Shown: in pieces, positions 1 through 9,188 of the stretch
How positions within the stretch are numbered: the first letter of the stretch is position 1
How the letters are laid out: each line of letters begins with the position of its first letter
NCBI GenBank assembly: GCA_019636475.1
Contig: JAHBXN010000004.1
Coordinates: forward strand, 124,001 to 188,000
Reading direction: 5' to 3'
Length of the DNA stretch: 64,000 nucleotides
Source of the DNA: Phycisphaerae bacterium
Lineage (GTDB): Bacteria; Planctomycetota; Phycisphaerae; UBA1845; UTPLA1
Made by a program: the position numbers and the translations under genes
The notes under the pieces: generated by a model
The model's input: the letters and a program-made list of their open reading frames with translations, nothing else
What the model was told of the DNA's origin: nothing
Databases searched by the model: none

Positions 1-2
1 CC

Positions 3-152
3 TTGGAGGGCGTGGGTCTGATCCTCGCGGTCGATCGACCGTTGGACATGCTTCGGACCTCGGTGAATGTCTGGGGTGATATGTCGGCGTGTGCGGTGAT
101 CTCGCGATTCGAAGGTGAAGTGGATGCCGCGCCTACGGCATCAGCGGATTGA
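3..152 (+). CDS. C-terminal end of a DAACS-family dicarboxylate/amino-acid:cation symporter (partial)
   Basis: The first 150 bases read as one open frame of 49 residues ending at a TGA at 150-152; the gene starts outside the window. The segment contains DRPLDMLRTSVNVWGDMSAC, which matches the hallmark C-terminal motif of the DAACS family (GltP, GltT, DctA, SstT): an aspartate-arginine pair, then LDMxRTxxNVxGD. In these inner-membrane trelliswork transporters this stretch lies in transmembrane helix 8 and supplies substrate- and cation-coordinating residues. The tail after the motif is short (about 23 residues), as usual for the family. Substrate (glutamate, aspartate, C4-dicarboxylate or serine) cannot be decided from the fragment. 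The family call is firm because the motif is specific; nothing is known of the operon upstream. Confidence 0.8.
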   Translation: MEGVGLILAVDRPLDMLRTSVNVWGDMSACAVISRFEGEVDAAPTASAD

Positions 153-209
153 GCTGCGCGGCCTTCAGCGCGCTCCGCCGTACCGGCCGTGATTCGTGCA
201 ATTCAGCCG

Positions 210-2099
210 CTACGGCTTCGTATCCGCGGGCCGCTCCTGATCGTCATGGGAGGGGGCTTCCGCCGGGGTTTCATCTTGTCGGTCGAAGAATCGCTTCACA
301 CTTTGTCGGTACACACGTGGAATCCGTTCGCGCTCGACGGCGTCCGAATCCTCAATCTCCTCAGCCGAGTCGGCATCGCTGGCCGCAGCGGTCGACGGAA
401 CAACCGATTGCCTGTCGCGAATCAATCGCTGGCCTGAAATACCACCACCGCGGCTGAAGCGGGTCTTCGCTTTTCGACTGACGGTCTCTGCATCGAGATC
501 GGCCGTGTGGGCCGCGGAGCCGGTTCCGACGCCCGCACGCGATCCGCCGGTCCCCGAAGATCCGCTGCCTTGACTGCACCGGCCTGACCCGTGGCAACTC
601 GGGCAGACGGCTCCGTCCTGCCGAAAGCCGGTGCCTTGGCAGGACTTGCATTCCCCGATCTGGTTCTGCTCGTCTTCCTGCTCATTGCTGATGTCGTTCT
701 CGAGTTGTTCCAGTTCGGCCAACTGGGAATCGAGGTCGTTCAACTGCTGTTCCATCTGTTCGAGTTGACTGAGTTCGTCACCCAGTTCTTCCAGCGACTG
801 ATCCACGCCATCAAGATCCCCGCTTTTCATCTGACTGGCGGCTTTCGACATTTTGTCGCCTAGCTTGTCGCATTGGCCCTTGGACTGTTCGCATGTCTGC
901 ATCTGCTTCCGGAGCGCCTCGAGCTTCTTTTTCATCTGCTCCTCTGTGACGCCTTCTTTCTTCAAACGTTCGGCGAGTTCCCTGGCCAGTTTTTTTAGTT
1001 GCTCCGGGTCTTTTTTGGAGAGTTCATCGAGAACGCGCTGGGCTTCGTCGCGGGTCATGCCGGCGTTCTGTAGATCGCGGATCCGCTGTTCGGCCTGTTT
1101 TGGGGCCGCCTTTTCCCCGGACTGCTGGAGTTCCCTGGCCAAGTCGCCGAGCCGCTTCTCCATATCCCGGATTTCCTCAGGCTTTGCGCCGGCGTCGGAC
1201 TTCATCTTCGCCAGTTTCTCCCGCACCTGCTTCAGAGCTTTGCGGGACTCATCGAATCGACTTTCGGCCATGGAGGAAATCAGTTCGCTCAATTCATTGA
1301 CATCCTCGGACTTTTGCTGGAGTTGACGCAAACGCTTTTTAGTCTCCTTCAGCGCGTCAAATTTCTCGTCACCCATCTTGTCCTTGATGGCCGACTGCAT
1401 CCGGTCGAGCTTTTTGAGCGCATCACGCCGGCGAAACTCCGGATCGGCCCGCAATGGCATTTTCACGCTGCCCCGCGGCTGATTCTGAACGGCATCGAAT
1501 TCAAGATGGTTCTTCTCCGCGATCCGGTTCATCGTCGAGTCCGCACGCGCCAGCACCGCCTGCGTTCGGCTGTTCACTTCCGCTTGTGCCTGACGCTGAT
1601 CGGCGGCGGACTTGCGATTCAGCAGATCAAACTCCGGTAGCAGCAATGACAATGCCGCGACGACGAGGATCAGGCTCCCCAGCGAGAGTGATCCCGGCCA
1701 GCGAATCGGAAGGAATGCCCGCGGTGACAGCGCCGCGACGTGCTGCTCCGCGTCCCGTACAACGGCTGCTTCGAAGGGATCGAGTGAATCGTGCTTGATT
1801 GTGAGGCTTGTCGATAGACGCTCTCGAAGGCCGGCTGCTTCGTCAAGCGCTCCGGCCGCCACAAGCCTTGGATCGCGCGTCGTACACAGCCAGATGACTG
1901 AGGCGGCCACGCCCGCGCCGGCTGCTCCGAGCAGTGTCCAAAGCGGCGGAAAGGGAAAAGCGATGAACAGGCGATTCAGGATCCAACCCATGAGCCAGAT
2001 CGTACATGCGCCGGCCAGTGACCAGCCAAAGGCCCGAAGCCATCGATTGAGCCAAAGTCGTCGCTGAGCCAGGCGAACTCTTTCCTCAATGATGGACAT
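210..2099 (-). CDS. Membrane-anchored coiled-coil protein with a DnaJ-like CXXCXGXG pair
   Basis: A 629-residue protein of unknown function. An upstream in-frame ATG exists at 2126, but ATG 2099 is preferred because GGAGGCAGGAG lies immediately before it. Three hydrophobic segments occur near residues 22-42, 52-72 and 139-157, so the N-terminus should sit in the membrane. Residues about 190-480 are rich in Lys, Glu and Gln with heptad-like spacing and are expected to form long coiled coils. At about 480-510 there are two CXXCXGXG units (CKSCQGTG and CPSCHGSG), the zinc-binding unit of DnaJ; DnaJ has four, so this could bind one zinc. A low-complexity Gly/Ser stretch and a charged tail follow. 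Similar membrane/coiled-coil proteins occur in planctomycetes, often near MoxR/VWA gene sets (general knowledge; not seen here). Divergent from the DUF502 gene. Confidence 0.7.
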   Translation of the reverse strand: MSIIEERVRLAQRRLWLNRWLRAFGWSLAGACTIWLMGWILNRLFIAFPFPPLWTLLGAAGAGVAASVIWLCTTRDPRLVAAGALDEAAGLRERLSTSLTIKHDSLDPFEAAVVRDAEQHVAALSPRAFLPIRWPGSLSLGSLILVVAALSLLLPEFDLLNRKSAADQRQAQAEVNSRTQAVLARADSTMNRIAEKNHLEFDAVQNQPRGSVKMPLRADPEFRRRDALKKLDRMQSAIKDKMGDEKFDALKETKKRLRQLQQKSEDVNELSELISSMAESRFDESRKALKQVREKLAKMKSDAGAKPEEIRDMEKRLGDLARELQQSGEKAAPKQAEQRIRDLQNAGMTRDEAQRVLDELSKKDPEQLKKLARELAERLKKEGVTEEQMKKKLEALRKQMQTCEQSKGQCDKLGDKMSKAASQMKSGDLDGVDQSLEELGDELSQLEQMEQQLNDLDSQLAELEQLENDISNEQEDEQNQIGECKSCQGTGFRQDGAVCPSCHGSGRCSQGSGSSGTGGSRAGVGTGSAAHTADLDAETVSRKAKTRFSRGGGISGQRLIRDRQSVVPSTAAASDADSAEEIEDSDAVERERIPRVYRQSVKRFFDRQDETPAEAPSHDDQERPADTKP

Positions 2100-2404
2100 C
2101 TCCTGCCTCCAGCGATGGGCGCGCATGAACGATCAGCCCGGCGATTCGGCCCCGTGTGTGGTGCGCCGGCCCGGCAATTTCGGTCCGGCACGACTCGAAA
2201 AACGCCGCCATCATTCTAGTTTTGCTCGCTGTCCCATTCAATCAGATCCTGCTTAGATAGCGATTCGGTGCAGCCGTGGGCGAGCGATGCCGATATACTC
2301 TGTCGCACTCGCCGGATCGGGTCGGGCGGAATTCGCCCGGAGTTCGGGTGTTTGCCGGATTGTTTTGTCCCGGCGTGTTGCAGGCGGGATCATTTGAAAT
2401 ATCG
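2100..2404. other. Divergent intergenic region
   Basis: About 300 bases separate the divergently transcribed coiled-coil protein and DUF502 genes and should hold both promoters. I see no clear sigma-70 box pair, RNA gene or repeat. The open frame running into the DUF502 gene from 2276 lacks family similarity before residue 44 and is treated as non-coding. Confidence 0.35.
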
Positions 2405-3202
2405 ATGAAGCCGACCGTCGCTGAAAAACGAGCCAAGGACTCCTCAAGACCCAAGGCATCTGTCGGTCCGCGCTCGTTTAGGGGCCGAATTGCGACAGGC
2501 GTCGTGCTGATCATTCCCCTCGCGGTCACGGCGATCCTGCTTCGTTACGTCTATCAACTGGCCCTGTCTTTCGGTGCGACCATGCTCAATTGGATCGCAC
2601 AGCTCACGGCTTGGGTCAGCGGTGTTGAGTCGAAGGAATCCGCGAAGATCAATCTCGAAGACCCGACTTTTCCGCAAACGGCAGTCGCGGTCAGCCTAAC
2701 GATCCTGCTGCTTTATGTGCTCGGCTGGCTCGGCTCGAACGTTGTCGGCCGCCGGATTATTGAGGCCTTTGAGAGCCTGCTCGTCCGGATTCCGCTCGTG
2801 GACACGATCTACGGTTCGATGAAGCGAATGGTGCAGGCGCTTTCCGGTGTCGGCAAGGAGGAAAAGCAAAAACGGGTTGTGCTCGTCAATTTTCCGCATG
2901 AGAACATGAAGACCATCGCATTCATGACCAATACGCTCACCGACACTGAAACGGGCCGCCGCTACGCCACCGTCTATGTGCCGACGACGCCGAATCCGAC
3001 CGGAGGATACATGGAGATCGTGCCAATCGATCAGATCACCCAGACGGACTGGTCGATGGAGGAGGCCCTTTCAATCGTCTTGTCGGGAGGAGCGACGGTG
3101 CCGTCGACCGTCCGCATGCAGCCGGGGCCTGGATTGCTCAATTCCGCTCAGAAAGGCACATCTCTGAAAGGTGAAGTGTCGCCGGTGCCGCCCGAATCCT
3201 GA
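2405..3202 (+). CDS. DUF502 family integral membrane protein
   Basis: A 265-residue protein starting at ATG 2405 (MKPTVAEKR); an in-frame extension to 2276 is open but has no family character. The sequence carries the DUF502 pattern: a first transmembrane helix beginning GRIATGVVLIIPLAVTAILL, a second helix near residues 95-120 (TILLLYVLGWLGSNVVGRRI), then the conserved IPLVDTIYGSMKRMVQAL and a soluble domain with TVYVPTTPNPTGGYMEIVP. DUF502 proteins are inner-membrane proteins of unknown role found in many Gram-negative bacteria and plants. Length is somewhat above the usual 200-220 because of a charged N-terminal and a Pro-rich C-terminal extension. No strong ribosome-binding site is visible, so the start is the least certain part. 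Confidence 0.85.
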   Translation: MKPTVAEKRAKDSSRPKASVGPRSFRGRIATGVVLIIPLAVTAILLRYVYQLALSFGATMLNWIAQLTAWVSGVESKESAKINLEDPTFPQTAVAVSLTILLLYVLGWLGSNVVGRRIIEAFESLLVRIPLVDTIYGSMKRMVQALSGVGKEEKQKRVVLVNFPHENMKTIAFMTNTLTDTETGRRYATVYVPTTPNPTGGYMEIVPIDQITQTDWSMEEALSIVLSGGATVPSTVRMQPGPGLLNSAQKGTSLKGEVSPVPPES

Positions 3203-3677
3203 ATTATTCGTAGCGAACTGCGGACTCCGTGAGCAAATTCTGTTATTCCCGTTAGTCTTGCGGTGGATGATTTCGCGGAACGGATCCGAGAAATTCTCTT
3301 TTCCAGAGGAATGTTCGGACGATCGTCGCGTGGCGCGTCCGCGCGCCTGGCGAATTCGCTTGGCGTAAGGCGTAGGGATTGCCATTTCCGGTGGCTGCAA
3401 TGCATGTCGTGGCGATGGAGTCCGGGATCGCCTTGGCGCTTGACGCTGCGTTGGCGCGGGCCGATCATGCATGGTTTCGAAGTCGCTCGGGACGGTGCAT
3501 CGTTTGGCGAGCTTCAGATACGCCCTTACTGGCCGGCTTGCACCGGCGCGGGGGCGCTGGGTAGCGGGTCGATTGGTCTAATAATCTCAGAGAAAATAGT
3601 TGTCCGGCTCCGGCGGTCTCACTGAAGGGGCCCGGCAGGATGACGCAGGCGAAAGAAATCACAGAGGAGTGAGCCAC
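3203..3677. other. 475-base intergenic region
   Basis: No gene can be supported here. Open frames of up to 120 codons exist on the plus strand (3263-3625), but the translation is Arg/Trp/Gly-rich, has no plausible ribosome-binding site and resembles no family. It probably holds the promoter and leader of the exported protein that starts at 3678; no clear promoter boxes were found. Confidence 0.4.
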
Positions 3678-5540
3678 ATGTTGATGCGTAGTCGTTCATT
3701 GCGATGGATATTGACCCTGACAGTCGGAGTCTGCGGACTGGCTGCGGCCCCGGTCCGCGCCGCCGATACGAAGGATGTTCTGAAGCTCGTCCCTGAAGAC
3801 GCGTGGGGTTACATCACCCTCCGCTCGATCGGAACGATCGATGAGCGTGCCGGATACCTTCAGCAGCTGCTGAACCTTCCGATTCCGCCCCAAGTAACGC
3901 CGATGGCCATGATGATGCTCAACATCATGCCGGGTGAAGCAAGTCCGATTGATATGAAGAGCCCGCTCTGCATCGTCATCATGGACGTGCAGAAGTTTGG
4001 CGCCACGGAAGGCATGCCCTTCCCTGATCCCGGAAACGCCGCGGTCGTGCTCGCTCCGGTTTCTGATGCCGACGGCCTCATGACGAAACTCAATGCCGAG
4101 GAGGCCAAGGAAGGCATCTCGAAGTGCATGGTTGCGGGCAATGCCGTCTTTGCGGCGAAGAAGGACAGTTATGTCATCCTCGGCAAAAACAAGGATTGCG
4201 TCACGCGCGTTTTGAAATCAACGAAGGGCGTCGGCGACGGCGTTGCGCCGGCCCGCATGGCTGTCATGTCTGACAGTGACGTCTACGTCAGTTTTGCCGC
4301 GGGCGCAGTCATGACCGCGTATCGCGACGTGATCACGGGATTTCTCCAGGGCATGGCGCCGGCCATGGGTCCCTCGGCCGAGGACGTAAAGAACCTGCAC
4401 AAAATGCTGGAGCAGGTGAAGCTCATCGATCTCGCTGCCAACCTGAACAAGGACGGCTTCGCACTGCGCTATCTGATCGAGGCGAAAAAGGACACCGATC
4501 TCGAAAAGCTGCTCAACGACACAAAAGTCTCGGCGGATTCACTGCTGACCCGTCTGCCGAAGGAAAAGTACCTGATCGCCGTCGGTTCATCCACCGGCTA
4601 CAGCGAGCACGCGGAGAAGTTCGGCAATCCGAACATGTTTGCCAGCATGCTCGCGAGCGCCCATGCCGAAGGCGTCGATGAGAAGGCGGTCAAGACGATT
4701 GATACCGAGGTTCAGAAGATGTTGAAGAACCTCGGAGCAATGGCTTTGGCGGTCAGTGCTCTTCCCGATGGCGGCTCCCAGGGCATGTTCGGCCTCTCAG
4801 TCGTGATTGAAACGAAGGACGCCCCGGGATTCATCGGCAGCATCCGGACAATCTGGGACAATGCCTGGCGGATCTCGACGGATGAGGAACTTCTGGAGGC
4901 AAAGGAATTCTTCGTTCACAAGGCGGATGCCGAGACCATCGGGGATGCCAAAGTGGACACACTCTCACTCGATATCAAGAAGATGGCTGACAAGAGTGAG
5001 ATGGACGAAGACGAAATGAAGACCTTTGAATCCATTCTGGGCAAGGAAGTTGTTCTTCGATTTGGTGCCATGGATTCAAAGTATGTCGTCATGACCTTTG
5101 GCGGCGGCAAGGCTCGACACGACTCGGTGTGCAAGGCCGTCAAGGCCGGCAAGGCCGGTTCGCTTTGCGAGGACAAGGGAATCATGGCGGTCTCGCCGTT
5201 CCTGCCAACTCCGAGAAGTGCCGAGGTCTATATTGCGGTCGATAACATTCTGCAAGTCGTCAAATCGATCTCGAAAGTAATGGGCGAGGAGGATCAGATC
5301 CCGTTCGACGCCCCGACGCTCGATGCACCGCTGGCGTTCAGCCAGACGCAGGACAAGGGCATCCAGCGGGGTGACATGTTCCTCCCGACGAAGCTGATCG
5401 TCGCGGTCAAGAAAATGATCGACGACTCCATGAAGGCGGCCGCCATGGTCGAATTCGACGAGGACGACGAGGAGTCGGACAGCGACTCGGATTCCGACCA
5501 TGATGACGATTCAGGTGACGATTCAGACGACGATGAGTAA
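3678..5540 (+). CDS. Exported protein of unknown function with acidic Asp/Ser tail
   Basis: A 620-residue protein. ATG 3678 is chosen over the upstream open frame because GAGGAG precedes it and because it begins a clear signal peptide: MLMRSRSLRWILTLTVGVCG followed by LAAAPVRA with an AxA cleavage site near residue 29. The mature protein is alpha/beta with repeated AVDNILQ- and VYVSFAAGA-like segments, Lys/Asp rich, with no motif I can tie to an enzyme. The last 30 residues are almost entirely Asp, Glu and Ser. Exported proteins of this general shape are common in planctomycete genomes and mostly unnamed. It stands alone: a strong terminator follows at 5623. The acidic tail could bind calcium or act as an entropic spacer; this is speculation. 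Confidence 0.75.
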   Translation: MLMRSRSLRWILTLTVGVCGLAAAPVRAADTKDVLKLVPEDAWGYITLRSIGTIDERAGYLQQLLNLPIPPQVTPMAMMMLNIMPGEASPIDMKSPLCIVIMDVQKFGATEGMPFPDPGNAAVVLAPVSDADGLMTKLNAEEAKEGISKCMVAGNAVFAAKKDSYVILGKNKDCVTRVLKSTKGVGDGVAPARMAVMSDSDVYVSFAAGAVMTAYRDVITGFLQGMAPAMGPSAEDVKNLHKMLEQVKLIDLAANLNKDGFALRYLIEAKKDTDLEKLLNDTKVSADSLLTRLPKEKYLIAVGSSTGYSEHAEKFGNPNMFASMLASAHAEGVDEKAVKTIDTEVQKMLKNLGAMALAVSALPDGGSQGMFGLSVVIETKDAPGFIGSIRTIWDNAWRISTDEELLEAKEFFVHKADAETIGDAKVDTLSLDIKKMADKSEMDEDEMKTFESILGKEVVLRFGAMDSKYVVMTFGGGKARHDSVCKAVKAGKAGSLCEDKGIMAVSPFLPTPRSAEVYIAVDNILQVVKSISKVMGEEDQIPFDAPTLDAPLAFSQTQDKGIQRGDMFLPTKLIVAVKKMIDDSMKAAAMVEFDEDDEESDSDSDSDHDDDSGDDSDDDE

Positions 5541-5622
5541 TGCACGGGTCATGGGGCTTGCGATGCCGGAATACTGGCGTCGGAAATAGCCCTGAGAATC
5601 CGAGCGATGATGGTTTAATATA

Positions 5623-5658
5623 GGGGCCGTTGCTTCCGTGGGGAGCGCGGCCCCTTTT
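5623..5658 (+). terminator. Intrinsic terminator after the acidic-tail protein gene
   Basis: GGGGCCG at 5623-5629 pairs with CGGCCCC at 5648-5654. The inner arms GCTTCC and GGGAGC extend the stem, leaving a very short loop. TTTTCTTT follows. It lies 82 bases after the upstream stop codon and only about 20 bases before the adenosyltransferase start, so it could also reduce read-through into that gene. Confidence 0.75.
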
Positions 5659-5675
5659 CTTTGGGATGTATTGTG

Positions 5676-6266
5676 ATGAAGTTGTACACCAAGGTCGGCG
5701 ATGATGGCGGCACGGTACTTTTCGATGGCACGCGCGTCTGGAAATGTGACGCGCGGGTGGCCGCCTATGGCGAGGTCGATGAACTCAATGCAGTGATCGG
5801 GGTCGCTGTTTCCGGCATGCGCGATCGCACGAGCGCTGCTCAGACGCCGGACGGCTTGCGGCATACATTGACCACATTGATCGATCGGATGACGTTGATC
5901 CAGCATGCGCTTTTTGACATCGGAGCCGAACTGGCGACACCCTCGAACGCGCCGCAGAATGACCGGATCAAGAAAATGGGAGAATCCGGGTCCAAGCTGC
6001 TCGAAGGCTGGATCGACGAAGCCTGCGCGCCGGTCCCGGAATTGCGGACATTCATCCTGCCGGGCGGAGACAGCCTCGCCGCGAATCTGCACGTATGCCG
6101 TACGGTCTGTCGCAGGTCCGAGCGAGCGATCGTATCACTGGCTCGGGTGGACGCCGTCAATCCGGGCATTCTGATTTATCTGAATCGGCTGAGCGACTTG
6201 TTCTTCGCATGGTCGCGGCTCGCGAACCACGCCGCAGGCGTACCCGATGTCGAATGGCATCCCTAG
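5676..6266 (+). CDS. PduO-type ATP:cob(I)alamin adenosyltransferase
   Basis: This 196-residue cytoplasmic enzyme would transfer the 5'-deoxyadenosyl group of ATP to cob(I)alamin to make coenzyme B12. Family marks are: the N-terminal ATP-binding segment MKLYTKVGDDGGT; the RVAAYGEVDELNAVIG motif; the central LPGGDSLAANLHVCRTVCRRSER block with the catalytic arginines; and YLNRLSDLFFAWSR near the C-terminus. Length is normal for the trimeric PduO class. ATG 5676 is chosen because the conserved N-terminus begins there; GTG 5673 is directly adjacent and TTG 5661 is upstream. No cobalamin biosynthesis genes are next to it, so it probably serves a corrinoid salvage or late step for B12-dependent enzymes elsewhere. 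Confidence 0.93.
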   Translation: MKLYTKVGDDGGTVLFDGTRVWKCDARVAAYGEVDELNAVIGVAVSGMRDRTSAAQTPDGLRHTLTTLIDRMTLIQHALFDIGAELATPSNAPQNDRIKKMGESGSKLLEGWIDEACAPVPELRTFILPGGDSLAANLHVCRTVCRRSERAIVSLARVDAVNPGILIYLNRLSDLFFAWSRLANHAAGVPDVEWHP

Positions 6267-6395
6267 TTCGCACTGACTGCAAACGCCCGAGCGCCACCGC
6301 TGGTCACCCGAGCACGATCGTGAAACCGCGGACAGACACGGTCGATCGGACCGGTGGATCCGCCGGAACGGCGGTTGGGTGTTCCGGCCTTGCCG

Positions 6396-7412
6396 TCACA
6401 GCTTCACTTTGATGCCGTCCCGATTGAAGATCTCGATCGCCGCCCGCATTTCCTCCAGCACCGCGCTCATTCGACGCGTCGTCAGGATCAGTTCCTCGTA
6501 GAGGCGATTGTCGTTAAGCATCAGGCCGACGCTTCCTTTTGTGTCATTCATGGCTGCGGCGGTCTTGTTGAGTTCCGTCAGAACGGATGACAGGGTATCG
6601 ACACTTCCACGAAGATCACGAATCAGTCCGGTCGCGTCGCCCGTCACCGCGATGCCCGCCTCGCCCAGGCGATCCAGCTTCTCCATCATCTGGATACCCC
6701 GCTCCGACATGACGCGGGCATTGGCGAGCGTGGCGCTCAGGTTCTCAGCGTTCTTCGGCTCGCCAACGATGCCGTTCAGGTTTTTCAACACGCGGTCGAA
6801 ACGCTGCACGAGCGTGGAGATGTTGGCGATGGCCTGCTCGGCGTCCACGGATTGAATGTCTCGCTGTTGGAGCATCGCATCAAGGCTCGACGCAACCGGC
6901 TTCAGCGAGTCTGCCAACGACTTGATCCCGGCAAACGATCCGACCAGGGTCTCCTGCATGTCGGGCGGCAGAACCTGATCCACCAGCTTGACCATCGCGC
7001 CGTGAATCACCGCCGAACCGTCGCGCGGCAGAGGTCTGGCCTCGCTCAAGCCGGCTACATTGATCATGATGGCAGGCTTGCCGAATCCCATGATGCTCGA
7101 CGCGACACTCACCGTCGCGCCTTCCGGAATGTCGAATCCCGAATCGACGCCGATGATCACGCGGACTCCCGATTCAACGTGGCCGGCATCCCAGAATTCG
7201 ACCTTCCTGGTCTGCCCCACGCGAACGCCGTTGACCGTCACGCTCTGGCCGGCCTGCACGCCGGTGATTCCGCCGGCGAAGAGCACGTTGAGGTTATACG
7301 TCGTAGAGAATAGCGACTGATCTCCGCCGAACAGCAGCAGGAGGATGCCGAGCACCACGATGCTCGCGAGCCCGAACAGCCCGACCAAGGTCTTGTAATG
7401 AGACTCTTTCAT
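6396..7412 (-). CDS. mlaD: MlaD/MCE-family periplasmic substrate-binding protein
   Basis: A 338-residue protein with one N-terminal transmembrane helix (residues about 9-29) and an MCE domain at about 38-115, including YNLNVLFAGGITGVQAGQSV and the V-NGVRVGQ turn. The rest is mostly helical, with repeated hydrophobic heptads. MCE proteins form hexameric rings bound to the MlaE permease and pass phospholipid between the two membranes. It is the last gene of a three-gene minus-strand operon: it starts 10 bases after mlaF ends. The long helical C-terminus fits the YebT/PqiB/Mce1-like tendency to build a periplasmic needle, but a single MCE domain makes MlaD the closest label. Confidence 0.9.
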   Translation of the reverse strand: MKESHYKTLVGLFGLASIVVLGILLLLFGGDQSLFSTTYNLNVLFAGGITGVQAGQSVTVNGVRVGQTRKVEFWDAGHVESGVRVIIGVDSGFDIPEGATVSVASSIMGFGKPAIMINVAGLSEARPLPRDGSAVIHGAMVKLVDQVLPPDMQETLVGSFAGIKSLADSLKPVASSLDAMLQQRDIQSVDAEQAIANISTLVQRFDRVLKNLNGIVGEPKNAENLSATLANARVMSERGIQMMEKLDRLGEAGIAVTGDATGLIRDLRGSVDTLSSVLTELNKTAAAMNDTKGSVGLMLNDNRLYEELILTTRRMSAVLEEMRAAIEIFNRDGIKVKL

Positions 7413-7422
7413 GTCGATTCCT

Positions 7423-8217
7423 CTACGCGTTGTTCGTGATATCGTCCAGTGCCTTCAGGTCCGCCGCTGAGGCGTGCCCATCGACGAATCGCCGCACCAT
7501 CGGATCTTTGCTGGTTCGGAAGAAGTCGGGCGGTCCGTCGGCAATGATCTTCCCCTGCTGAAGCATGACGATGCGGTGGCCGACTTTGTAAGCGCTCGCC
7601 ATGTCGTGCGTGACGACAATTCCCGTCGCGCCCAATTCGCTGTTCATCTTGATGATTAGTTCGTTGATCACATCGGCTCGAACAGGATCCAGCCCGGTCG
7701 TCGGCTCGTCGTAAAGCACGACCTCCGGATCGAGAGCGATCGCTCGGGCCAGTGCGACGCGCTTTTTCTGTCCGCCGGACACGTCTGCGGGGTACCGCTC
7801 CTGCAAACCATCGAGTCCGACCATTCGCAGCTTCTCTTTGACGATTTCGACGATCTGCGCCCTGGTTTTGTTCTGGTGTTCGGAAATCGGAAAAGCGACG
7901 TTTTCGGCAACCGTCATGGAATCGAAAAGCGCGCCGAGTTGGAACAGAAAACCCATTCGCTTTCGGATCGGGACAAGCTGCTCCTCGTCCAAGTGGTTGA
8001 TTTGTTCGCCGCGGAATCGGACCTCACCGGAATCAGGCTTGAGGATGCCGACGATGTGCTTAAGAAGCACGCTCTTGCCCGTGCCGGATTCGCCAATGAC
8101 CACGGTCGTCTTGCCGGACTCGAAAGTCAGGTCCAGACTGTCAAGCACCACCAGCGAGCCAAATCGCTTCGACACACCGCGAAATTCAATAATGGGAGTC
8201 GCGTCAGAGTCGCTCAC
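7423..8217 (-). CDS. mlaF: MlaF-type ABC transporter ATP-binding protein
   Basis: A 264-residue ATPase starting at GTG 8217. It carries Walker A GESGTGKS, a Q-loop in FLFQLGALFDSMTV, the signature VSGGQKKRVALARAIA, Walker B VVLYDEPTTGLDPV and the H-loop VVTHD. The FQLGALFDSMTVAENVAFP segment is characteristic of the MlaF/Ttg2A group. It lies between the permease gene (39-base gap upstream) and mlaD (10-base gap downstream), so the three are almost certainly one transcript. It would energise phospholipid or related lipid transport across the cell envelope. No MlaB or MlaC gene is present here, as is frequent in non-proteobacterial Mla loci. Confidence 0.95.
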   Translation of the reverse strand: MSDSDATPIIEFRGVSKRFGSLVVLDSLDLTFESGKTTVVIGESGTGKSVLLKHIVGILKPDSGEVRFRGEQINHLDEEQLVPIRKRMGFLFQLGALFDSMTVAENVAFPISEHQNKTRAQIVEIVKEKLRMVGLDGLQERYPADVSGGQKKRVALARAIALDPEVVLYDEPTTGLDPVRADVINELIIKMNSELGATGIVVTHDMASAYKVGHRIVMLQQGKIIADGPPDFFRTSKDPMVRRFVDGHASAADLKALDDITNNA

Positions 8218-8256
8218 GTCGGTCCGCCTCTCCGGTCGATGATTCGGGAGCCCGCG

Positions 8257-9084
8257 CTACAGCAGGGAACGAAATCCCCAGATGTAGATACTGATCGATT
8301 GCATGATGACGGCAAGAATATAGTCCAGAACGAGGATGCTGATGAAGGAGGACACGAAAGCCGAAGTGCAGGCGCGGCCGACACCTTCCGCGCCCGGTAG
8401 GCAGTTAAATCCCTTGAAACAGCTGATGGCGCCAAGCGCGCCTCCGAAGAAAACGCTCTTCAGGATGCCAATGAAAAGGTCGAAGGTGTCGACGGCATCG
8501 CGCGTGTAATCAAAGTAGGGGCCGGGGTCGATGCCTCCTTGCACGACGCATACGAAGAACCCGCCGACCGCACCCATGAAATCCGCATAAATTGTCAATA
8601 AGGGAGTCAGAAGCAGGCACGCAAAGACACGGGGAGCCACCAGATGGCGGATCGGATCAACGCCCATCGCTCGAAGCGCGTCGATCTGCTCCGTGACTTT
8701 CATCGTCCCCAGCTCCGCCGTCAGCGCTCCGCCGATGCGCCCCGCCAGCATCATCCCGGCAAGGACCGGCCCCAATTCGCGCACGACGGAGAGATTCACG
8801 ATCGAGCCAAGCCGATCCTCAAGCCCCACCGCCCGGAACTGCTCGAGCGACTGCACGGCGATAACCATGCCCACGAAGGCGCCGGTGATGAGGATCACGG
8901 GAAGTGAGCGGAATCCGACTTCGTAAAGCTCCGGCAACAAAAGTCGCCAGAATTTCCGGCGAAACAGATCGCGGGCGCTCCAGCCCAGGGCCCGGCCCGT
9001 GAAAATCCAGAAATCGCCGAACGAATCGACGATGCTTCGGATTCCCTCTTTGAATCGGAACAGTTGTCCGATCGTGACGGCCAC
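8257..9084 (-). CDS. mlaE: MlaE-family ABC lipid transporter permease
   Basis: A 275-residue inner-membrane protein, GTG start at 9084 with GGAGA eight bases upstream. The MlaE core is clear: VILITGAFVGMVIAVQSLEQ, the coupling segment RELGPVLAGMMLAGRIGGAL followed by TAELGTMKVTEQIDALRAMG, and four further hydrophobic helices to the C-terminus. It heads the mlaE-mlaF-mlaD operon. In the known complex two MlaE subunits sit with two MlaF ATPases beneath the MlaD ring. The presence of this system together with LpxD and a secretin in the window supports a diderm cell plan. Direction of lipid transport cannot be inferred from sequence. Confidence 0.95.
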   Translation of the reverse strand: MAVTIGQLFRFKEGIRSIVDSFGDFWIFTGRALGWSARDLFRRKFWRLLLPELYEVGFRSLPVILITGAFVGMVIAVQSLEQFRAVGLEDRLGSIVNLSVVRELGPVLAGMMLAGRIGGALTAELGTMKVTEQIDALRAMGVDPIRHLVAPRVFACLLLTPLLTIYADFMGAVGGFFVCVVQGGIDPGPYFDYTRDAVDTFDLFIGILKSVFFGGALGAISCFKGFNCLPGAEGVGRACTSAFVSSFISILVLDYILAVIMQSISIYIWGFRSLL

Positions 9085-9188
9085 TTTCAGTTCTCCGGAG
9101 TGACAATCTTCGCGCGCAGGCTGTTTCTAACAACGGCCTCTTACGCTGTCAATTCACGCGGATTAGCAGAAGTGAATGAGCGAGCGGA

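Noticed and set aside
3263-3625. 120-codon plus-strand open frame in the gap before 3678
   Set aside because: Trp/Arg-rich translation, no plausible ribosome-binding site, no similarity recognised.
6267-6395. Hairpin CCGCCGGAACGGCGG between the adenosyltransferase and mlaD genes as a terminator
   Set aside because: The stem lacks a following T-run on either strand; it may be a chance GC palindrome.
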